45,038 bases of DNA, taken from NCBI GenBank assembly GCA_020747015.1, contig JAGTJM010000123.1:1-45038 (forward strand). Direction: 5' to 3'. The DNA comes from Pyrenochaeta sp. MPI-SDFR-AT-0127 (lineage: Eukaryota; Ascomycota; Dothideomycetes; Pleosporales; Cucurbitariaceae). Of this stretch, positions 1-13,700 are shown one piece after another. The notes beneath the pieces were generated by a model. The model searched no databases, was not told the origin of the DNA, and saw nothing but the letters and a program-made list of their open reading frames with translations. The position numbers and the translations under genes are program-made. Positions within the stretch are counted from its first letter, which is position 1; every line of letters begins with the position of its first letter.

Positions 1-532
1 TAGTTGTACTACGCTCGGCCCTCGGCAACCCTCTTGACGTACCGTTATTACAAAACGCCCTATCGTGACTGGAAGTGGACTAGTTCTTCGGGTATAGAAC
101 GGGTTTAATCTCTAATGTGTTTTTCATGCCGGGCGCGTGCCGCCATTGTTTAGTTTCCAGACCCGGCTTAGCAAGCATGTTCTTGCGACAACTCGCTCAG
201 AGTAATGACCGAGCAAGCCAGCGTGCTGCAGGGCACACTATGCCGCCTGAAGCGTTCTTGTTATTAATCGCTAAGACAGCGGCGGAAGCGGGCGATCCCA
301 TATATATGATCTCTTGGGTCGAACCTAGGCCATCTTACTTCCCCGCTACCCACTTGCATTTTGCCATTTCTTGTCATACCCTTGATTATCTTCGAATGAG
401 GATCTCGCAGATTTTGTGTTGCAGATATAGCTTGGATCCGGGCTATCGGTATCCTGTCTCGCAGTGACGTGCATCCGAACACTAGCCGATCCATTCACAC
501 GGCTCTCAGCATCAACATCCGCATTTTGAATT
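1..532. other. Left-edge non-coding stretch, no supported gene
   Basis: No gene can be supported here. The only frame of any length (117-467, plus) opens with GTG rather than ATG, has no recognisable domain and no splice partners. The right end is the presumed promoter and 5' leader of the transporter that starts at 533. Confidence 0.6.
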
Positions 533-2182
533 ATGAACCAACCACGGACAACCTTGGAACACGCAAAACACTCAGCATCAGACAGATTATCTACTGCGTA
601 CGATGAGAAACCGATCCAGCCGTCGCTTTCGTCGAATGGCTCAAGGCGCAGCCGTGACATTGAGTTGGCAAACCAGGGACAGGATACTGAACATCACGTG
701 ATGCATGATGTTCATGCACAGAAAGAAGGCGGCGCTCAACCAAAATGTGTAGAATCAGGCGATCCGAGAGTAGGAGATGTCTCAGATGTTCCGGATGGTG
801 GGCTTTGGGCTTGGTTGCAGGTTCTCGGTGGATTTTTTCTGCTATTCAATACATGGTATGTAACTACAAGCATTCTTCATTCCTAGCATTTACTTCAGAA
901 TCCTATGTACTAATAGTACGGCCCTTTCACGATTAAAGAAAATATTCAGGTCGCTTTATCTGCTTATTAGTTACTGATACAATATGCAGGGGTATCATCA
1001 ACACGTTCGGCTCCTACCAAGCGTACTACGAAACCGACCTTCTGCCCAATGCCAGCCCCTCAGCGATATCATGGATAGGTTCGATTCAGGCCTTTTTGTT
1101 GTTACTCGTTGGTGCTCTCACTGGCCCGATTTATGATGCCGGCTATTTTCGAGAGCTTCTCATTTTCGGATCAATAATGCTTGTCTTGGGACAGATGATG
1201 CTATCTCTTTGTCATGCATACTGGCAGGTCCTTCTCGCCCAGGCGTTTTGCATAGGGTTAGGTACTGGAGCTCTTTTTGTACCCAGTGTGGCGATCTTGT
1301 CGACATACTTCTCCACAAGAATCGGGACAGCAATCGGTATTGCGGCCTCTGGTTCGTCCTTTGGTGGCGTCATTTACCCCATCGTTTTTCACAAACTACT
1401 ACCCAAGATTGGCTTTGCATGGACAACGCGAGTCTTGGGCTTTATTGTTCTAGGCACTCTGAGCGTGCCCAATGCCTGCATGAAGATGCGCGTTTTACCG
1501 GCCAAATCGAGGTCATTGCTTGATTTGAAAGCTTTTTCGATACCCGCATACAGTTTGCAAGTATGCGGCTTCTTCTGTGGGTTCGTTGGGCTATACGTGC
1601 CTTTCTTTTATGCGCAGTTGTATGCGCTGCAACGACACATCACCAACGAAAACCTGGCATTCTATCTGTTGGCAGTTATGAATAGCACGAGCACCTTTGG
1701 GCGTAAGTGAAACAATCATATACGAAAACAACTGTGAGGCATAAACTGACCTTGTATACGTTCCAGGCATTCTACCGAACATTTTCTCCGACACGATCGG
1801 TCCTTTCAACGTAGTGATACCCTGCGCCATCATATCTGCCATTCTGTGCCTATGCTTCATTCTTGTATCTAGCTCGGCAGGAATGATCACCCTGATGGCA
1901 TTTTACGGCTTCTTCTCCGGATCTTTCGTTAGTTTACCACCAACAATTATGTATCATTTGAGTTCGAATGCGAGAGACAAAATTGGCACGTGGCTAGGAC
2001 AGAGCTTCGCATTTGTTGCAGTGGGAGTCTTGATAGGGACGCCTATTGGTGGTGCAGTGTTGGATCACAGTGGTTTTGACGCCTTGTGGGCATTTGGTGG
2101 TTGCATGTTGTTCGCCAGCGCAATTCTGTTGGTCTTTGCGAGAGCCAGTTTTAGAGGATGGGGGTTGATGACAAGGGTATGA
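533..2182 (+). CDS. MFS transporter, monocarboxylate-transporter (MCT) type
   Basis: Exons 533-855, 990-1702 and 1767-2182 give 483 aa; both introns are GT-AG (GTATGT, GTAAGT) and the joins keep frame (W|GIINTFGSYQ and GR|ILPNIF). After a hydrophilic cytosolic N-terminus of about 85 residues comes the entry typical of fungal MCT-like MFS proteins (PDGGLWAWLQVLGGF), then hydrophobic segments consistent with 12 membrane helices and the short loop after TM1 (FGSYQAYYET). The family moves monocarboxylates or unknown small molecules across the plasma membrane; the substrate cannot be read from sequence. The first intron (134 nt) is long for this window. It has no nearby biosynthetic partners and is unlikely to be an ortholog of the second MFS gene at 33115-34698. 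Confidence 0.9.
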
Positions 2183-3998
2183 GGCCTTTACCCCCTGCTT
2201 GAATAGAGTCGCAATGAATAATCATGGTTATTTTCTGGAGAGATCAGCATTGCCCAAGTAGACGAACGATGCGAAGTCACAAGGCCATGTGCGAGGATTA
2301 CAATTCGGGTTGCAACCAACCCAGCAGACCAACACCTTACTGAGAAACCTATTCCAGTGGTGGGTGGATCGATCACACGAATAAAAAGAAGTAATATTAT
2401 TTCACTGTATATTTGTTCTTATAGGGAAATAGATCATATGTGCACCTCATTATGAGGAGCGTCTCACAAGTGTGGAATTTGTTTGTTGTCTTCTAGCTCA
2501 CAACAGACGTCAAATCATTTCCCTGGAGAAGGACGAGATGAGGACTTGACCATGTACGCTATAAAACAAACCCCGCAAAAGCATCAGTATTATACCTGCA
2601 TATATTTTGCTCAGTAAATACACTATTCAGTTTGTTGACATTGATACAGCAATTCACAATCACGCATGGTGTGGTCCCAGAAGCTTCTCAAGCCTGTTGA
2701 CTGCATTTCAAGCGGCGAGTAGGTGATTTCGCGTCTAGTTTTAAGTCTATTTGAGTATCCTCACATGTCTTTTCATGCTATCTCAATCACTAACGTTTGG
2801 TTGTCGCGTCACAGAAGTTGTGGGTATTAAATTTGATACGTCGAACATATGGCTGCTAACGTAAGCAAAAAAAATGCATGATTCAGTTTATGAGAGTATA
2901 CGAGATTGCCATTCTTAATTCTTTCTTAAGGAAAAACTTTAGAGAAAGGACAAATGCAAGATGCTCCTCTCGCCTCGGCTTTTTACTCAATGAACTTTCA
3001 TCTGATCACTAATGATGGGAATCGCTCGTCAAGCAATTATTTGCATTCCACCGAATGTGGGTAAATACCACATCACCACATCTTTTGCTTCACCCCATCT
3101 TACATTAAAAGGCAATGACGTGCTATTGATGACAGTATGTATCTTAGTACGAGAAGTGTTAGTTCAGTAGTGAATTTCACCATTCTCGCTTTACTATTAC
3201 CTACTAAACTTCTATTCGTGAAGCCAACTGTCAAATTCTGCGATCTGTTGTCTGTTTTAATATACTTTTCAAAGTAGATTTAGATTTAAATTGCATTTAA
3301 CATTGCCAAGGCAGTCGTACAGTTGTAGTAGTGTTTAGAAGCCAACGTCATGTTCAAGTAACAACGCACCAGAGATGCGTAAAGTGCGTCCCAAACCACA
3401 TCCAATCATGGTCGTACTCAGCCGGTTCGATAACATATCTACCAAGTCAGATGAATATTGTCAAAGCTACAGATTTGTATCCTAGCATCACAGCGACGAG
3501 AGAGTCCGATACCCATATTTTTAGGCCACCTGACACGAATACCTCCCTCTTCAGCTAGATGCCTCAATAATAGTAGTTCCAAGTTGTAGTGTGCCTGAAG
3601 CAATCATATTATGCTACTCTACCATGCCTCAAGGTCGGTTGCGGAAGCGATGCAACCTGCAACTAGAGCAATTAATCGCAATACCAAGACGTGAAGACAA
3701 GTGAATACTTCTCAGAAAGAGCCACCCATAACGTTAAACCAGATCCGCAACCTGTCGCTTGTTGCATGTATGTTTTTAGCATTTTTGTTATTGTGTTGGT
3801 AGTGAGTGATTTTTGCCGCCCACCACCCTGGTCATGCATCACAATCTGTCTCAGCCTTGCTGCGCCGCACTCCTGCGTCAGCCAGCCCAAGTCATGCGGG
3901 GCAGTCGTCGCTGTATCCTTCCCGCTGATGTCTGCACACACACCTTCACTTAGAGTATAATACATTTGAGCAGGTTTTCCCGTTCGACGCAAAGCGAG
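2183..3998. other. 1.8-kb gene-free intergenic region
   Basis: Moderately AT-rich sequence with no frame that has an ATG, credible length and recognisable content. Small frames at 3331-3558 and 3691-3960 look random. CA and TG dinucleotides are common, so this is not a RIP-saturated repeat like the right end of the window. I see no tRNA, tandem repeat or terminal inverted repeats. Confidence 0.5.
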
Positions 3999-6900
3999 AT
4001 GGCAGAGGTTTTTGGACTAGCTGCGAATATCCTCTCAGTCGTTCACATAACAGCCGAAGTCATTGAGAGGCTTAACGATTTTAGAACTCAGGCCGGAGGT
4101 CTTCCGAAAGCTCTCCAAGCATTTTCAAATGAATTGCCAGCCTTACGAGTCTGCATCAAACGGATCGAGTCTGCTGAAAGGGATGGTCTGCTGCCGAACG
4201 ATAGCAGAGAGGCGTTGAAGCCTCTCATGCAAGATTGTGAGAAGCAGATTGAAGCGCTGATAAATATCATAAACAAAGTTCAGACGAAAGGTACCTCTGA
4301 TGTGATCAGGAACGTCAAAGCTGTTGCAAGCTTTCGATACGATAGTGAGATACAATACAGAAGGACCGTAATCAGAGAATACATCTCAACATTGACTTCA
4401 GAGCGTGTTATCTCTGGACCTTCTATCCCTGTCGCGGGTAAGTGCATAGTCTAACGTTCATTAATCGCCGTGCCGTAAAGCATTTTGCTAATGTTCTCAA
4501 GCTCTGCCATGTCCGCTTGTTCCAAAGTTCATTTGCCCATTTGGACAAGACCCAAATTTCATCGAACGAACTGTTCTTGCCGATATTTTAGCTCAGAAGG
4601 CCCCTAGCTCAAGGCATGCTTTGGTTGGTGGTGGAGGTATGGGGTATGATCATTTCCTACCCCAACTACGAATAGTGACTCCTGCTAAATATGATATGGT
4701 CAACCAGAAAATCACAAATTGCCATAGAATATGGATATCGAATTCAAAAGGCCTCTCCCGACACCTGGGTCTTCTGGGTCGACGCCGACAATGTTGCCAA
4801 ATTCGAAGACGGCTATCGAGACATTGCCAAGGCTTTACGGATAACTGGGTCACACGAAAAAGACGTAAATATATTCCGCCTAGTATACGAGTGGCTGCGC
4901 GATGGAATAAATGCACCCTGGGTCATGATCGTTGATAATGCTGACGACAAAACGGTTTTCACTAGTCGGCCGCCAAACTGTGAAGGGTCAGACACAACGA
5001 AACAACTTCGCGAATTCATACCTCAGTCCCCGAACGGATCGGTCTTAGTTACCTCAAGAAGTCGAGACGCTGCTTTCCAAGTCACATGTAATTACAAACA
5101 TATAAGGCTTGTGGAACCAATGCGGGAAGACGAAGCGATGCAGATCCTAAGCAACGAATTAGAAGGGGACCACGATGACGGAGAGAAGAAACTGCTCCTT
5201 AAAACTATCAATTACATACCGCTTGCCATATCGCATGCTGCCGCCAACATCAGTCGAAGATCGTTGCCGATTCGCGACTTTCTCCAAGAGCTGAAAGATA
5301 AAGATGAAACATCAATCAGCTTATTGGATGAGAACATACCACAGTTACGTCGCGATGCGGGGCGATCGAATTCCATCATTGCAACCTGGAAGGTGACCTT
5401 TGAGTACGTCTACAAGACAACACCTTCGGCTGCTAGGCTCCTTTCACTGATGTGTTTGTTCGATCGACAGGACATTCCGGACGCGCTTCTCCGGGGACAA
5501 TACGGCGAAGAAGTGACCGCAGCGTCTACGAAACCTCGAAAACCTCTATGGAAAAGACGATTTCGAGTACATAAAAAGGGAATGCAAATTTCACAAACAG
5601 ACACACTATTGTGCGACTTCGAACGGGATTGGCTAGTTCTTAGAGACTTCAGCCTGATCAAATTGAGTAAAGACAGACACCACTTTTCCATGCATCCACT
5701 CGTTCAATTCACGACTAAGAAATGGCTTGTCTTGCAGAAGGAGCTCGACTCGTGGAGCCAGCGTTTCATCTCAATACTCGAGGCTGCCTTCCACGATTCA
5801 GACAAAGGCGATTTCCAAGAATGCGAGCCGTTTTTGGCTCATGCTTATGCGGCAATACCTTACCGTCCTTCTACAGGGACTACTACATCTCTTCGTGCTT
5901 GGGCATCCCTGACTAGAAAGGTAGCGCGCTACTATGACCTGAGGGCTGCCCTTGATACAGCACAAAAGATGTACCGTGTCGCAGCCGAAGCCTATGAAAA
6001 TTCCCTTGGACCGAACGCGCCAGAAACACTGAAATGTAAGACACAACGAGCACTTGTTTTCTTCCATATGGGTCAACATGTCGAGGCAGAGCAGATCCAT
6101 CGGGAAGTCCTGCATTGCCAGCGTGAGATTCTGGGGAACAGGCACATAGACACCCTCGCCACAGTTGATTACATTGGAAACGCTCTTTCCTTTCAGAACC
6201 GCCACCGGGAAGCAGAAGCATTACATGTCGAAGCACTAAAAGCACGTCTGCGCACACTAGGACCCGCCCATGAGAGCTCACAAAATGCACTCGATCAGCG
6301 AGGGAACTTCTTACTGAACCAGGGCCGCTATATCGAAGCCTGCCAGGTCTGGCGGGAAGCGCACGAAGCACGTAGTAAGGGCACCCAAGACGAGTGCGAT
6401 TTCAGTTGGTGTCATAAACTTGATCTGATTGGTTTGAGGCTGCAAATAGATGGTAAACCAATGGATGCAGAACCATATTTTAGGCAATCACTCACTGAGA
6501 AGGAAAGAACATTGTCAATTGGGCACTCTGGCTATCCGACTGTCTTGAACAGTGTGGTCAGCCTCGCGCGTGCGCTCGCCGAGCAGGAGAAGTATGCTGA
6601 AGCTGAAAAGCTCTTTCGGCGTGCGTTTCAGTGGTTTGACAACCAATCGTGGAAGGAGAACCCTGAAAAGCTCCAAGTCATCGCCGAGCTAGCAATTGTT
6701 CTATCTCGACAAGGAAAGAGTAAGGAAGCGGAAAGCTGGGCTAGCAGGTGTCTCCTGGAAAGGAATATATGGTTGGGTCCGGAGCACAGAGAAACGCTAG
6801 AGATCGCATGGACTCTGGCTGGTATTCTGGAAATGCAGGAACGGTACAAGGAAGCTCTTCAGTTGTATCACAGAGCGTACTGTGGCGCGAAGCAGACACT

Positions 6901-7123
6901 GGGTGGTTACCATGCTGATACGCGGGACTATGAACGCGATTACAATGCCCTACGTGAGAAAACCACAAAACTGGAGGCAAATGATGGAGCGCCTGTAACA
7001 ATAAGCTCCCCAAACTCCAACAAGCTCGTTGATTCATTGGCAGGTGTCGCGGAGGCCGCTTCTAGCAAAAAGAATGAGGGAGCGAATTTGTCCCGAAATG
7101 AACAGAATCGAATCCAAGGGTAG
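3999..7123 (+). CDS. NLR-like protein: helical N-terminal domain, NB-ARC, C-terminal TPR array
   Basis: Exons 3999-4437, 4502-4643 and 4708-7123 give 998 aa. The ATG at 3999 is chosen because MAEVFGLAANILSVV is the usual opening of the fungal NLR N-terminal domain (NACHT_N/SesA-like, about residues 1-140). The Walker A motif GGGGMGKS (about 188-196) is created exactly by splicing exon 2 to exon 3. Walker B is WVMIVDNADD (about 265-275), followed by a sensor-like SVLVTSRSRD, an IPLAI motif and an MHD-equivalent FSMHPLVQ (about 520). From about 635 to 940 there are kinesin-light-chain-type 42-residue TPRs (LG..H..TL, AE.LHREVL). Fungal NB-ARC/TPR proteins are STAND ATPases linked to non-self recognition and regulated cell death; the ligand and output here are unknown. 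All nucleotide-binding motifs are present, so it looks functional. Confidence 0.9.
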
Positions 7124-7330
7124 TAGTAAGGAATCATACCCTCGAATTTTGTGGCGATGATGACCTCGCTCCGTAGGGGATGGTGTACAACAGGCTGCTC
7201 TCTCTAAATGTGACAAGATTGTGTGAGAGAACATTATCTTTAAATCTATCACGATCATCGACACCGAATGCTAAACACCATGGTATACCAAAGCACTGGT
7301 CACGAAATCTGTTGGTCTATTCGATGTAGA

Positions 7331-10300
7331 TCAGATTCTATCCTTTCCTTTGCAGATTGCATCAACTGAAGGCGCCTCGGGTACCTCTATTCCGGACACC
7401 TTCCACTTCATTCCCAGATATGAATCACTAAGGATACTTATATCAACTTTCTTGCCTTGTGCCATAGGCGGCAACGAGATCTTAGCAGTAGTCTGATTGT
7501 CTACACTTAGGCTTTTGGGGTAACGTCCGCCCCGTCTGCCAATGCTATTGCGGCTGGCGTTGTTCCAACCGACGCGCTTGAGAGCGATAATCTCATCTGT
7601 ATTGGAATAGGAGAGAATGATGAAGAAGCCCTCAGTCTGAGGTTTAGGGTAGCGTGGCGCAAATACGCGAATACCCCCCTGGATCATACGTGCTGGATTC
7701 TGACGCGTCAGATTGATCGAAAGAGAAATAGCGTTGACAACACCCAGATCAAACTTGAGAACTGGAAGGCGGGATACCGCATCGATGAAGCTTCTCATAG
7801 CAGCGGGTATGACGCCGGCAAACCTTGCAGCTCTTTCTAATGCGGCTGGAGATGTATTAGTAGTCTCTATAAGGGTTTTGGGGTCGACCATAGGATGTTC
7901 GAGGCGCTTCCTCTCCTTTTCGACATCAACACCAGGGAAAACGGAGAACGGGCCATCAGCAGGCCATCGAGCAGACTTGATAGCTTGAAGTATTGTGATC
8001 ATCATCTCACAAGAAGAAAGGTAACCCAACTCAGTGAGCACATCAATCGAAGCTTGTACAATACGAATGCTCTGATCTAGCACGCTGTTCTGGTCGCCGA
8101 CGTAATCCGAGATTGGAAGATCAATGCGAGAGAAGTGGGCTTGAAGGAGCAAAAATGACTTGACGTGTGGGTCCCACATCGGTAAGCCGAACTGATCTGC
8201 TTGAACTGGTAAGGCTTTGGATAGTTCATTGTTGATGAGATCTTCATTGTGGCGGACGGGGAGCTCATCATATTCGGTCGCGTGGGAAATCCAAAAAAGA
8301 GCATCGGAGAAGGTAGCGTTGCGCTTGGCATTTTTGGCTAAATACCGGATTGTCTTGTGGCTGAGGTAGTAGTAGCTCATAATCTTACCTAGCGGGGTTG
8401 AGTTGACTTCCCCGGTCGGCTCCACTGCAGCACAGGACGACTCATTGAGCTCTTTGAGCGAATTCTCAACAAGCTTGACCATGTAGTCGTTAGCCATACT
8501 TTGCGCAGCTATCGTGTTGTGTTCCGTGGCCGATATCTCTAGCCCATAGAAAGATGGATTCTTGTGTAGGCGGCGGAAAAAGAAGGTCCATGTCAGATAG
8601 TCTAGTGCATCTTGCTTGGTTGCGATGGTACCGGCAGATATTTCAGCACTCAAGTGATTGTCCAAAACTTTGTGAAGTGATGATTCAACGGGAAATCCAG
8701 TATGAAGGAAGTGCTTATAAAACTCTTTCTTCGCATCTTGCGTGAATATACGAGCAATCCCGGAAGAGTCAAATTGTGGGCGTCCGGCACGACCCAGCAT
8801 CTGTAGGACATCTGTCAGGTCCATATCCTTGTAGCCTTCTGTTTTCGCGTCGAAGAATTGCGTCCCCTTCACAACAACGAGATGAGCCGGCAAATTAACG
8901 CCCCATGCAAGCGTACTGGTGGCGACAAGGATCTGGATCTTGTTATTTGCGAACAGCTCTTCCGATAACGAGCGATCTGTTTCGATGAGACCGGCATGAT
9001 GCAGGCCAATTCCAAAGCTTAATGACTCTCGTAATGCATCATCCTTTACTCGGTCAAGGTTGAGTGCGAGATCCTCCTCAGACATATGGAGGAAGCGCCG
9101 GGGGTTGTCTTCCATACCACAAAGGTTAATTAAACCGCGTGCAGTAAGACGTGTCTGTCGACGTGAGGCTACAAAGACAATGACTGGCTTCTCTGGAGAA
9201 TGTGCCTTAATTGCCAGAAATGTTGGCCTGTTCATCGATTGCATAAGCGGACAGAACCCTCGCTGTTCGGGAAACCCGTCGATAAAGATCTCTAGCGGCA
9301 CAGGACGAACCGAATGGCGGAAGTTGAACAAGCCCTCTTTGACACCAAGCCAATTTCCAAGATCTGATGCATTAGCACAGGCAGTTGACATTCCTAAGAG
9401 GCGAATAGAGCCGTCTTTCGTCTGCGAGGCAATGTAGTTCATACGCGACACAATGATCTCCAGAATGGGGCCACGGTCACCCCCCAAAAGATGGATTTCA
9501 TCGATAATAACCAAGCTTACTTGACGAACGTAGCCACGAGTCTGCCAGCTACGACTGATACCGTCCCATTTCTCAGGAGTAGTAATGATGATATCGGCAT
9601 CTCGAATAGTGCGTGTGTCGGGCGTGTTGTCGCCCGTCAGCTCGACGAGCCTAAGTCCCATCGGACCCGCCAGGCGTTTCCCCCAGTCCTGGACCCGCTC
9701 TCGGACAAGCGCTTTCATAGGGGCAATGTAGACGACCTTTGATCCTGGTTTCTCCCGGAAAGCCCACCACATAGCAAGTTCAGCGGCCACTGTCTTGCCA
9801 CTACCTGTTGGTGATCCTAATAAGACATTGACTGGCGTATGGTACAAACAATGGAAGATCTGTGACTGCATTGGATTGAAATACCGAAAGCGTTGGGAGT
9901 ACACCTCTTCCAGTAAAGGGTTTTTCAATACGGAAATTGGCAACGGTTGTATGTTGAGAAGATCAGTGTAAACACTCTCTGTATCTGGCCGGATGAGATG
10001 TTGAAAGGAGATTGGATGCACAGTCTCTGCGCCTAGCCAGCGATCAGAGACAGCGCGAACATAGACCTGTGTTGGTAAAGGATCCGAGAGCGGGATAGTG
10101 AAGTTGAGCTCGTGTTCGTCGTACAGTTTCCTTCGGGACAATATGAAGTACTCATGATGATAGATTTCTGAAGTATCAGAATTCTCTACCCAAACCCAAA
10201 AGGACTCAGAAGTTCCGTGATGACGATCATTCCACGCGAATTCCGGTGTGAGCCACAAATGGATACGGAGTACATCTCGATTGAGGGGTGCAATCTCAGA

Positions 10301-13300
10301 TTCGATGCTCAGTGTGGGAAAATTGTTCAAGAGCTTCGAGATCACGCCCCCCATTTTCTTGTTATGTACGATTTCTCCAATCTCAGAAGCGTTCATATCC
10401 CGCATGGTTTCTATTGAGGGGAATTTCTGATCCAATAGTCGTAGAATTGGCTGTGGGAGGTCGAATTGGTGCAGCGGATGTTCTATAGACCAGCAGCGAT
10501 GTTCGATTGACTGGCAGAGACTGAGAAGTACAAGGCATTGATATCCCCAGCGTCGATTGAGAGCGATCATGAACAATGCCCGTGCGATACGTGCTGCATT
10601 TTGTGTGATGTAGTTTGTGTCTGACACGAGTGTGAAATCTTCTAGTCTTGCTCTGGATATATGGGCCTGCAGGAGATAGTTTGTTTTGCCAGAGGAAGTA
10701 GCATAACCACCCTTGACTTCGGTGATAACATATCCTTCTTCTTCCAGTGCTGAGAGCTCCTTCTCTTCGGTGTCGCGCGACTGTATCTGATCGAACTCTC
10801 CACTCATGCTAACCATAGCCAGGGCATCAGCATCTGTACTCCGAGGTCGCATCATAGTATTGAAGATCTCAATGCTTGACTGTTGTACGTAGAATTGGCT
10901 AGCAATACGACCAACATCCTTTGCTCGCAAGTCTTCGGTAGTTTCGTTGAATATGATCATTTGACTCTTCTGCAAAACTCGAGCCGCATCAATGATTAGC
11001 TTTCTTCGTCTCTGTACAAGCTGTGGGTCGTCTCTTATTTCTACCCATTCAATGCCGTACATCAGAGGGCTTTTTTGCATGCGGATGAACAGATAAGAGT
11101 ACCCGAGCCATTGTACAGCTTCTGAGACGGTGGTAACCGTCCCCAAAGAGATCTCGGCATTGAGATTATCCACGAGCTTCGCTGAAAACCTAGACTCAAT
11201 TGGCTGTTGCTCAGTAACAGCCCGCATATAGTGATCCAGCCTGTCATGTGTAGTACAGATGAATCCTATACCAGTATCTTGAAATTGAGGTCGACCAGCA
11301 CGACCGAAGATCTGCAGTACGTCAAGAATACCTAGATCGGTGAATTTGCCTTCCTGGGCGTTGTACACTTGTGTCCCCTTGATAAGGACGGCGGCTGCGG
11401 GTAAGTTGACACCCCATGCCAGTGTCGCTGTACAGCACAGAACTCTGAGGACACCCTCGCCAAAAAGTCGTTCAATTAAGTTCCTGTCGGAGCGCGGCAT
11501 ACCTGCATGGTGCGTTCCCATACCTTTGCCAAGTAATTCGCGAAGTTCTCGTCCCTTTGACTGCTTCATGTCACGTACCGCAAGTTCGTAACGTGGATGA
11601 TCCGTAGGGTCAAATAGATCAGTACACTGCTCTTCCATTGCCATGTCATATAATTTTCTAGCGGTCTTGACAGTGTCTTTCCTGGAATGTACAAACACCA
11701 TGATTTGATGCCCTCGCTTCAGCATCTCCACAACCTTGTCGAACGCAATCTTTTCTAGGTTCTCGCGGGCCTTCGCGGAGCCAGGCTTGCCTTTTGCACC
11801 GATAAAATGTTGTTCAAGAGGAACAGGGCGGAAAGAAGCATCGAAGTAGAACAGCCCGGCCATCTTATTGACTCGAAGAAAGTCCGCCACATCCACATAA
11901 TTGGGGAGGGTGGCAGAAAGTCCTACAATCCGGATGAGGGACTGTGTACTTTCGACCTGTCTCTCGGTTCTTGCCACTAGGCTCTCTAGGACTGCGCCTC
12001 GCTCATCGTGTAGCATGTGCACCTCATCAATGATCAAGAGACGCACTTTCTGCACAAGCTCAGTGTCTCCCGTGCTCTTTCTTGTTACAACATCCCATTT
12101 TTCTGGCGTAGTGACAATTATTTGTGTGTCCAAGATCTCAGCCTTTGTCAAATGCATATCGCCAGTAAGTTCGCGTGCCTTGATACCTAACCATGCCAGG
12201 CGCTTCCCGAGCTTTTCAGTGACTTCAGAAGCTAGCGCCTTCATGGGTGCGACATAGATGATCTTGAAGTCTTCTGTCATAACAGTGAAATCAGTAGCAT
12301 CAGACTCCTCGCTTGGGTTAGGTATAACATTCTTCGCTACAGTGTTGAGGATCGTGAGCATCGCAGCATCCGTCTTGCCGGCACCGGTAGGGGCGCAGAT
12401 GAGCATGTTCTCGCTGGTTTTGTATGCTACTGGGTAGACCAGACTTTGCATACGATTCAAGGATTTGTAGCCCTTGAAGGTACGCTGACATAGACCGTCC
12501 AGGTCCTTGATCTCTAGTAAACTCCGACGGACACCGACAGTCCCAACGGGGACTGCAGGAATCTCATACTCTTCGTACAAGTTGTCATCATGATGATTTG
12601 TACCTGGGGGTAACGCGTACTTCTTCCCATATGCGGAGAGCTTGTTTCCAGCCTCATGGGTGCGGTAGACGTGAGGATATTGAGGACCTTTGCGGTCCAT
12701 TGCAGGATTTAGCGATGTGATCTTATGTTCCCAATCTCGTCTGTGTAGTGATTGTTCGCGTTCAGCTTTCGTCTGAAGACGACCCATGATATCTTCCGTT
12801 TCGGCTGCACCTGGCTTACGCATGGATTGGGTAATTTCCTTTCGATGGGAGAGTAGGTCGGCTACCAGGTCGAGCTCTTCATAGCCCACAGTGTCTGCCA
12901 GCATTACCTGCAGCTCTTCATCTTCTTTGATGTTATCATACATCCTTATGCGGCGGATATTGTATCACTTACTATCACTATCACTAGCCAGAATTGCTAT
13001 GATCTGCTCATTCAAAGCTCCAGCCTTCAGGCCAGAGCCCTTTCGAGCGACCTCTTCACACTTCTTTGTGAGCCACTGCTGGTCGTGGAGGCCGCCCCCA
13101 CCTCGCCCAAATGGTGTTTCATCCGGATAGTCGCTGCTGTCCTCAACTTCATTCTCATCACACGTGATATCCCAGATATCTTCGCCACTACTAATCCCAG
13201 AGAAGTTATCTACGCTCAAGTCGAGATCGTCTCCATAAGTTGGTGCCTTTTCTGTATCAATAGGTAAATGCAGCTCTGCAATGGCCTTGCGCATTGCCGC

Positions 13301-13348
13301 TAGCTGCTCCAGCCATTGCCCGTGGACATCCTCCGTAGAGGGTGACAT
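7331..13348 (-). CDS. SLH1: SLH1/ASCC3-type Ski2-like RNA helicase (ribosome quality control trigger factor)
   Basis: Exon 1 is 13348-12973 and exon 2 is 12924-7331, giving 1989 aa, close to yeast Slh1. It has two tandem Ski2-like cassettes. The first has APTGAGKT (about 303-310) and DEVH (about 426-429); the second has SPTGSGKT (about 1160) and DEIH (about 1267). Each cassette is followed by a Sec63-type region. Slh1/ASCC3 is the ATPase of the RQT complex that splits collided ribosomes in the cytosol; mammalian ASCC3 also works in alkylation repair. The 48-nt intron (12925-12972) has donor GTAAGT and a TGATAAC branch site; splicing gives LASDSDKDEELQ, which fits the family. The ATG at 13348 is the first in frame. 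The gene is divergent from YKT6 and convergent with the NLR gene 207 bp away. Confidence 0.95.
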
Positions 13349-13700
13349 TCTTGCAGGACCTTCCAAAGCTATTAATTCGACGTGAAAGGTGAGTTATATT
13401 ACAGAACGCGATAAAGTGCTTCCAGGTTGGGAAGATGTTGTTAGCCTCTGATCCATCCCTTGCAAATCCATGATATATGACTGCTCGGTTGGACTTGCCC
13501 CCCTTCCCCGCGATGTCGCCTAATTACGTCAGCAGTAACACCGCCTGATCCCGCTCGCATTGGGAACGACTTGAAGCGCGACTATAAGCCTTCTCCCAAG
13601 CACCTCGTTTAGGTAGCAACAAGCTGCAAATCTTCCATATCAGCGCTTTTCGGATCTTCTGTCTCTTGCACCCCGATATCTATCCTAACAAAACGCCATC
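13349..13700. promoter_or_regulatory. Bidirectional promoter of the SLH1-like and YKT6 genes
   Basis: This 352-bp interval separates the start codons of two divergent housekeeping genes and must hold both core promoters. A pyrimidine-rich run lies ahead of the YKT6 start. I did not find a clear TATA box or a recognisable operator, so the call rests on gene arrangement. Confidence 0.6.

Noticed and set aside
117..467. 116-codon plus-strand frame at the left edge
   Set aside because: It opens with GTG, has no recognisable domain, no splice context and unremarkable composition.
12944..12972. Apparent 28-nt intron (GTAAGT...ATAAG) in the helicase gene
   Set aside because: Too short for fungal splicing; the acceptor further on gives 48 nt, a proper branch site and the conserved protein sequence.
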